Below, one piece after another: positions 63,004 through 64,000 of a stretch of DNA of 64,000 nt. Position 1 is the stretch's first letter. Each line of letters begins with the position of its first letter. The notes beneath the pieces were generated by a model. That model did not search any database. It worked only from the letters and a program-made list of their open reading frames with translations, and was not told the DNA's origin. The stretch covers positions 1 through 64,000 of the forward strand of contig JAIYCV010000021.1 in assembly GCA_027487845.1 (NCBI GenBank). The letters are read 5' to 3'. The translations under genes were made by a program, and so were the position numbers. The DNA comes from Flammeovirgaceae bacterium (GTDB taxonomy: Bacteria; Bacteroidota; Bacteroidia; Cytophagales; Cyclobacteriaceae).

Positions 63004-63364
63004 TACTTTTTCTGCCCAATTAAGTTGTAAGTGTCCAAGGTGTTGGAAAGGTGATATATTTGTTTATCCGCTTTCTAACTATCTAAAATTCAATAAAATT
63101 AATTCACTTTGTTCCTCCTGTGGAGCGGCTTTTGAACCAGAACCTGGATTTTATTATGGCGCGATGTTTGTCAGCTACGCGTTAACAGTAATTCTTTTTA
63201 CTACGGTAGGTTCCCTACTTTATTTTCTCTTTCGCCCTGCTGATGAAGTTTATCTAATAGTTATCCCGATTTCAGCTCTGCTTTTTACACCGCTTTCATT
63301 TCGCTATTCCAGGGTGTTGTTTCTTTACTGGTTCGGTGGGTATAGGCATGACTCAACCAAATAG
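62990..63364 (+). CDS. DUF983 family membrane protein
   Basis: 124 residues. Two CxxC pairs (CKCPRCWKGD at about 13-20 and CSSCGAAFEP at about 40-43) form a zinc-ribbon-like site, followed by two helices (about 55-78 and 85-103). FEPEPGFYYGAMFVSY is the DUF983 signature. Often found near terminal oxidase genes. Function unknown. Confidence 0.85.
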   Translation: MQINNTFSAQLSCKCPRCWKGDIFVYPLSNYLKFNKINSLCSSCGAAFEPEPGFYYGAMFVSYALTVILFTTVGSLLYFLFRPADEVYLIVIPISALLFTPLSFRYSRVLFLYWFGGYRHDSTK

Positions 63365-63410
63365 GGTTTGCCAACTTTTTTATAAATTTAGCTGATAACT
63401 CAGCGCTGGT

Positions 63411-64000
63411 TTGAAGAATGTTGCAATTATTCTTGGGGTATTTTTAGTTTTGCTGCTCCTCTTGGTTGGTGTTAACTGGTTTATACCACTTGACGGTGAG
63501 CGAGATTATGCTCAAAAAGTTTCTTCTTCTTTGGCTGAAGAACTAAAACGAGCGGAAAATGAAGCTGTTAGGTTAAGAAGTAGCCAACCAACGGATGAGT
63601 TCTGGATCAACTCGTCCTACTCTTTTTTTCTAGTAAAAGATGGTAAAATCAACGCTTGGAGCAAAAATGATTTTGTTCCCGATTTGTCATCCATGGTAGA
63701 TGATTTTGCCCTCCGATTTATTCAAAATAGCAATGGTAGTTTTGTTATTAGGAAGTGGCCTATCACCGATGACGCATTTTTATTACTGGTACTTCCTTTA
63801 AAATTCCAATACGGAATTATAAACGATTACCTAGAGCCTAGCAAGAGTAGTATTCTTCCATCTCGTTGTGATATAGCTACAAATAAGTCAATGCAAGGTG
63901 TTTGTGTGAGCGTGGGGAACGATCACTGTTTCTTTAAAATAGTGGTTAATAGGAGTGAGCTATTTCAGGATTCAAAAAAAGCCAACTTAGAGTTTTTCAT
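63411..64000 (+). CDS. Probable sensor histidine kinase, N-terminal part (cut by window edge)
   Basis: The frame is open from a TTG at 63411 to the edge (196 codons). No ATG occurs near the start. A membrane helix (VAIILGVFLVLLLLLVGVNWF, about 4-24) precedes a periplasmic region of at least 170 residues with FWINSSYSFFLVKDGKINAW and LLVLPLKFQYGIINDYL. This resembles the sensor half of Bacteroidota membrane histidine kinases, but the kinase domain is outside the window, so the call is tentative. Confidence 0.45.
   Translation, partial: MKNVAIILGVFLVLLLLLVGVNWFIPLDGERDYAQKVSSSLAEELKRAENEAVRLRSSQPTDEFWINSSYSFFLVKDGKINAWSKNDFVPDLSSMVDDFALRFIQNSNGSFVIRKWPITDDAFLLLVLPLKFQYGIINDYLEPSKSSILPSRCDIATNKSMQGVCVSVGNDHCFFKIVVNRSELFQDSKKANLEFF

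Noticed and set aside
1-64000. tRNA, rRNA, CRISPR, insertion sequence or phage genes
   Set aside because: I looked for tRNA-like clover-leaf ends, regular spacer arrays and transposase or integrase motifs and saw none; short repeats found are listed separately.

Overview
The window looks like a chromosome segment of a Bacteroidota bacterium, most likely order Cytophagales (inference). Several signs agree. There is an alternative complex III plus cytochrome oxidase locus. There is a very large secreted S8 protease built like a type IX secretion substrate. Other Bacteroidota-type families are present: GIN-domain protein, DUF6261-like protein, GlnN-type glutamine synthetase, 800-residue MacB/FtsX permeases. 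Many start sites are preceded by the Bacteroidota promoter pattern TTTG-N19-TAnnTTTG rather than by Shine-Dalgarno sequences. I saw no tRNA, rRNA, CRISPR array, transposase or phage gene.

Layout. 1-4941: an S8 protease cut off by the left edge. 5.3-10.3 kb: two tandem MacB/FtsX-type permeases. 10.6-19.4 kb: ion and redox housekeeping (Kup, NDH-2, a coiled-coil lipoprotein, a Rieske oxygenase, a collagen-like secreted protein, CorA, MscS). 19.5-26.5 kb: isoprenoid/carotenoid block with a polyprenyl synthase, a GT39-type transferase, idi, crtB, crtI, an ECF sigma factor and a MerR-cobalamin (CarH/LitR-type) regulator. 26.6-36.4 kb: ligase-associated DEXH helicase and PdeM nuclease, about 6 kb apart, with two uncharacterised proteins, a prolyl oligopeptidase, a phosphate transporter and a beta-barrel protein. 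36.8-46.4 kb: amidohydrolase, TerB-like protein, GIN protein, fatty-acid/sterol hydroxylase, PAP2 phosphatase, GlnN, a hicAB cassette and a galactose mutarotase. 46.5-61.7 kb: respiratory operon actABCDEF-coxBA-ctaA-ctaB-cox3-cox3-cox4, bounded by a near-consensus promoter and a strong terminator. 61.7-64 kb: oxidase accessory genes (SCO-like without copper ligands, DUF420, a small Cys protein, DUF983) and the start of a probable sensor kinase.

How the genes work together. The respiratory operon encodes a quinol-to-oxygen chain: NDH-2 (12.8-14.2 kb) can feed menaquinol, ACIII oxidises it, ActE passes electrons to an A-type aa3 oxidase, and CtaA/CtaB make its heme A. The carotenoid block contains the enzymes for making and desaturating phytoene, and its regulator keeps every residue needed for adenosylcobalamin light sensing.

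Most unusual points: a hicAB cassette between two identical copies of a terminator; a terminator between the sigma factor gene and crtI; a hairpin that includes both candidate start codons of the Rieske gene; an 11-bp tandem repeat before glnN; a degenerate ~42-bp tandem repeat before the amidohydrolase; a SCO homologue lacking its copper ligands; and a six-heme ActA.
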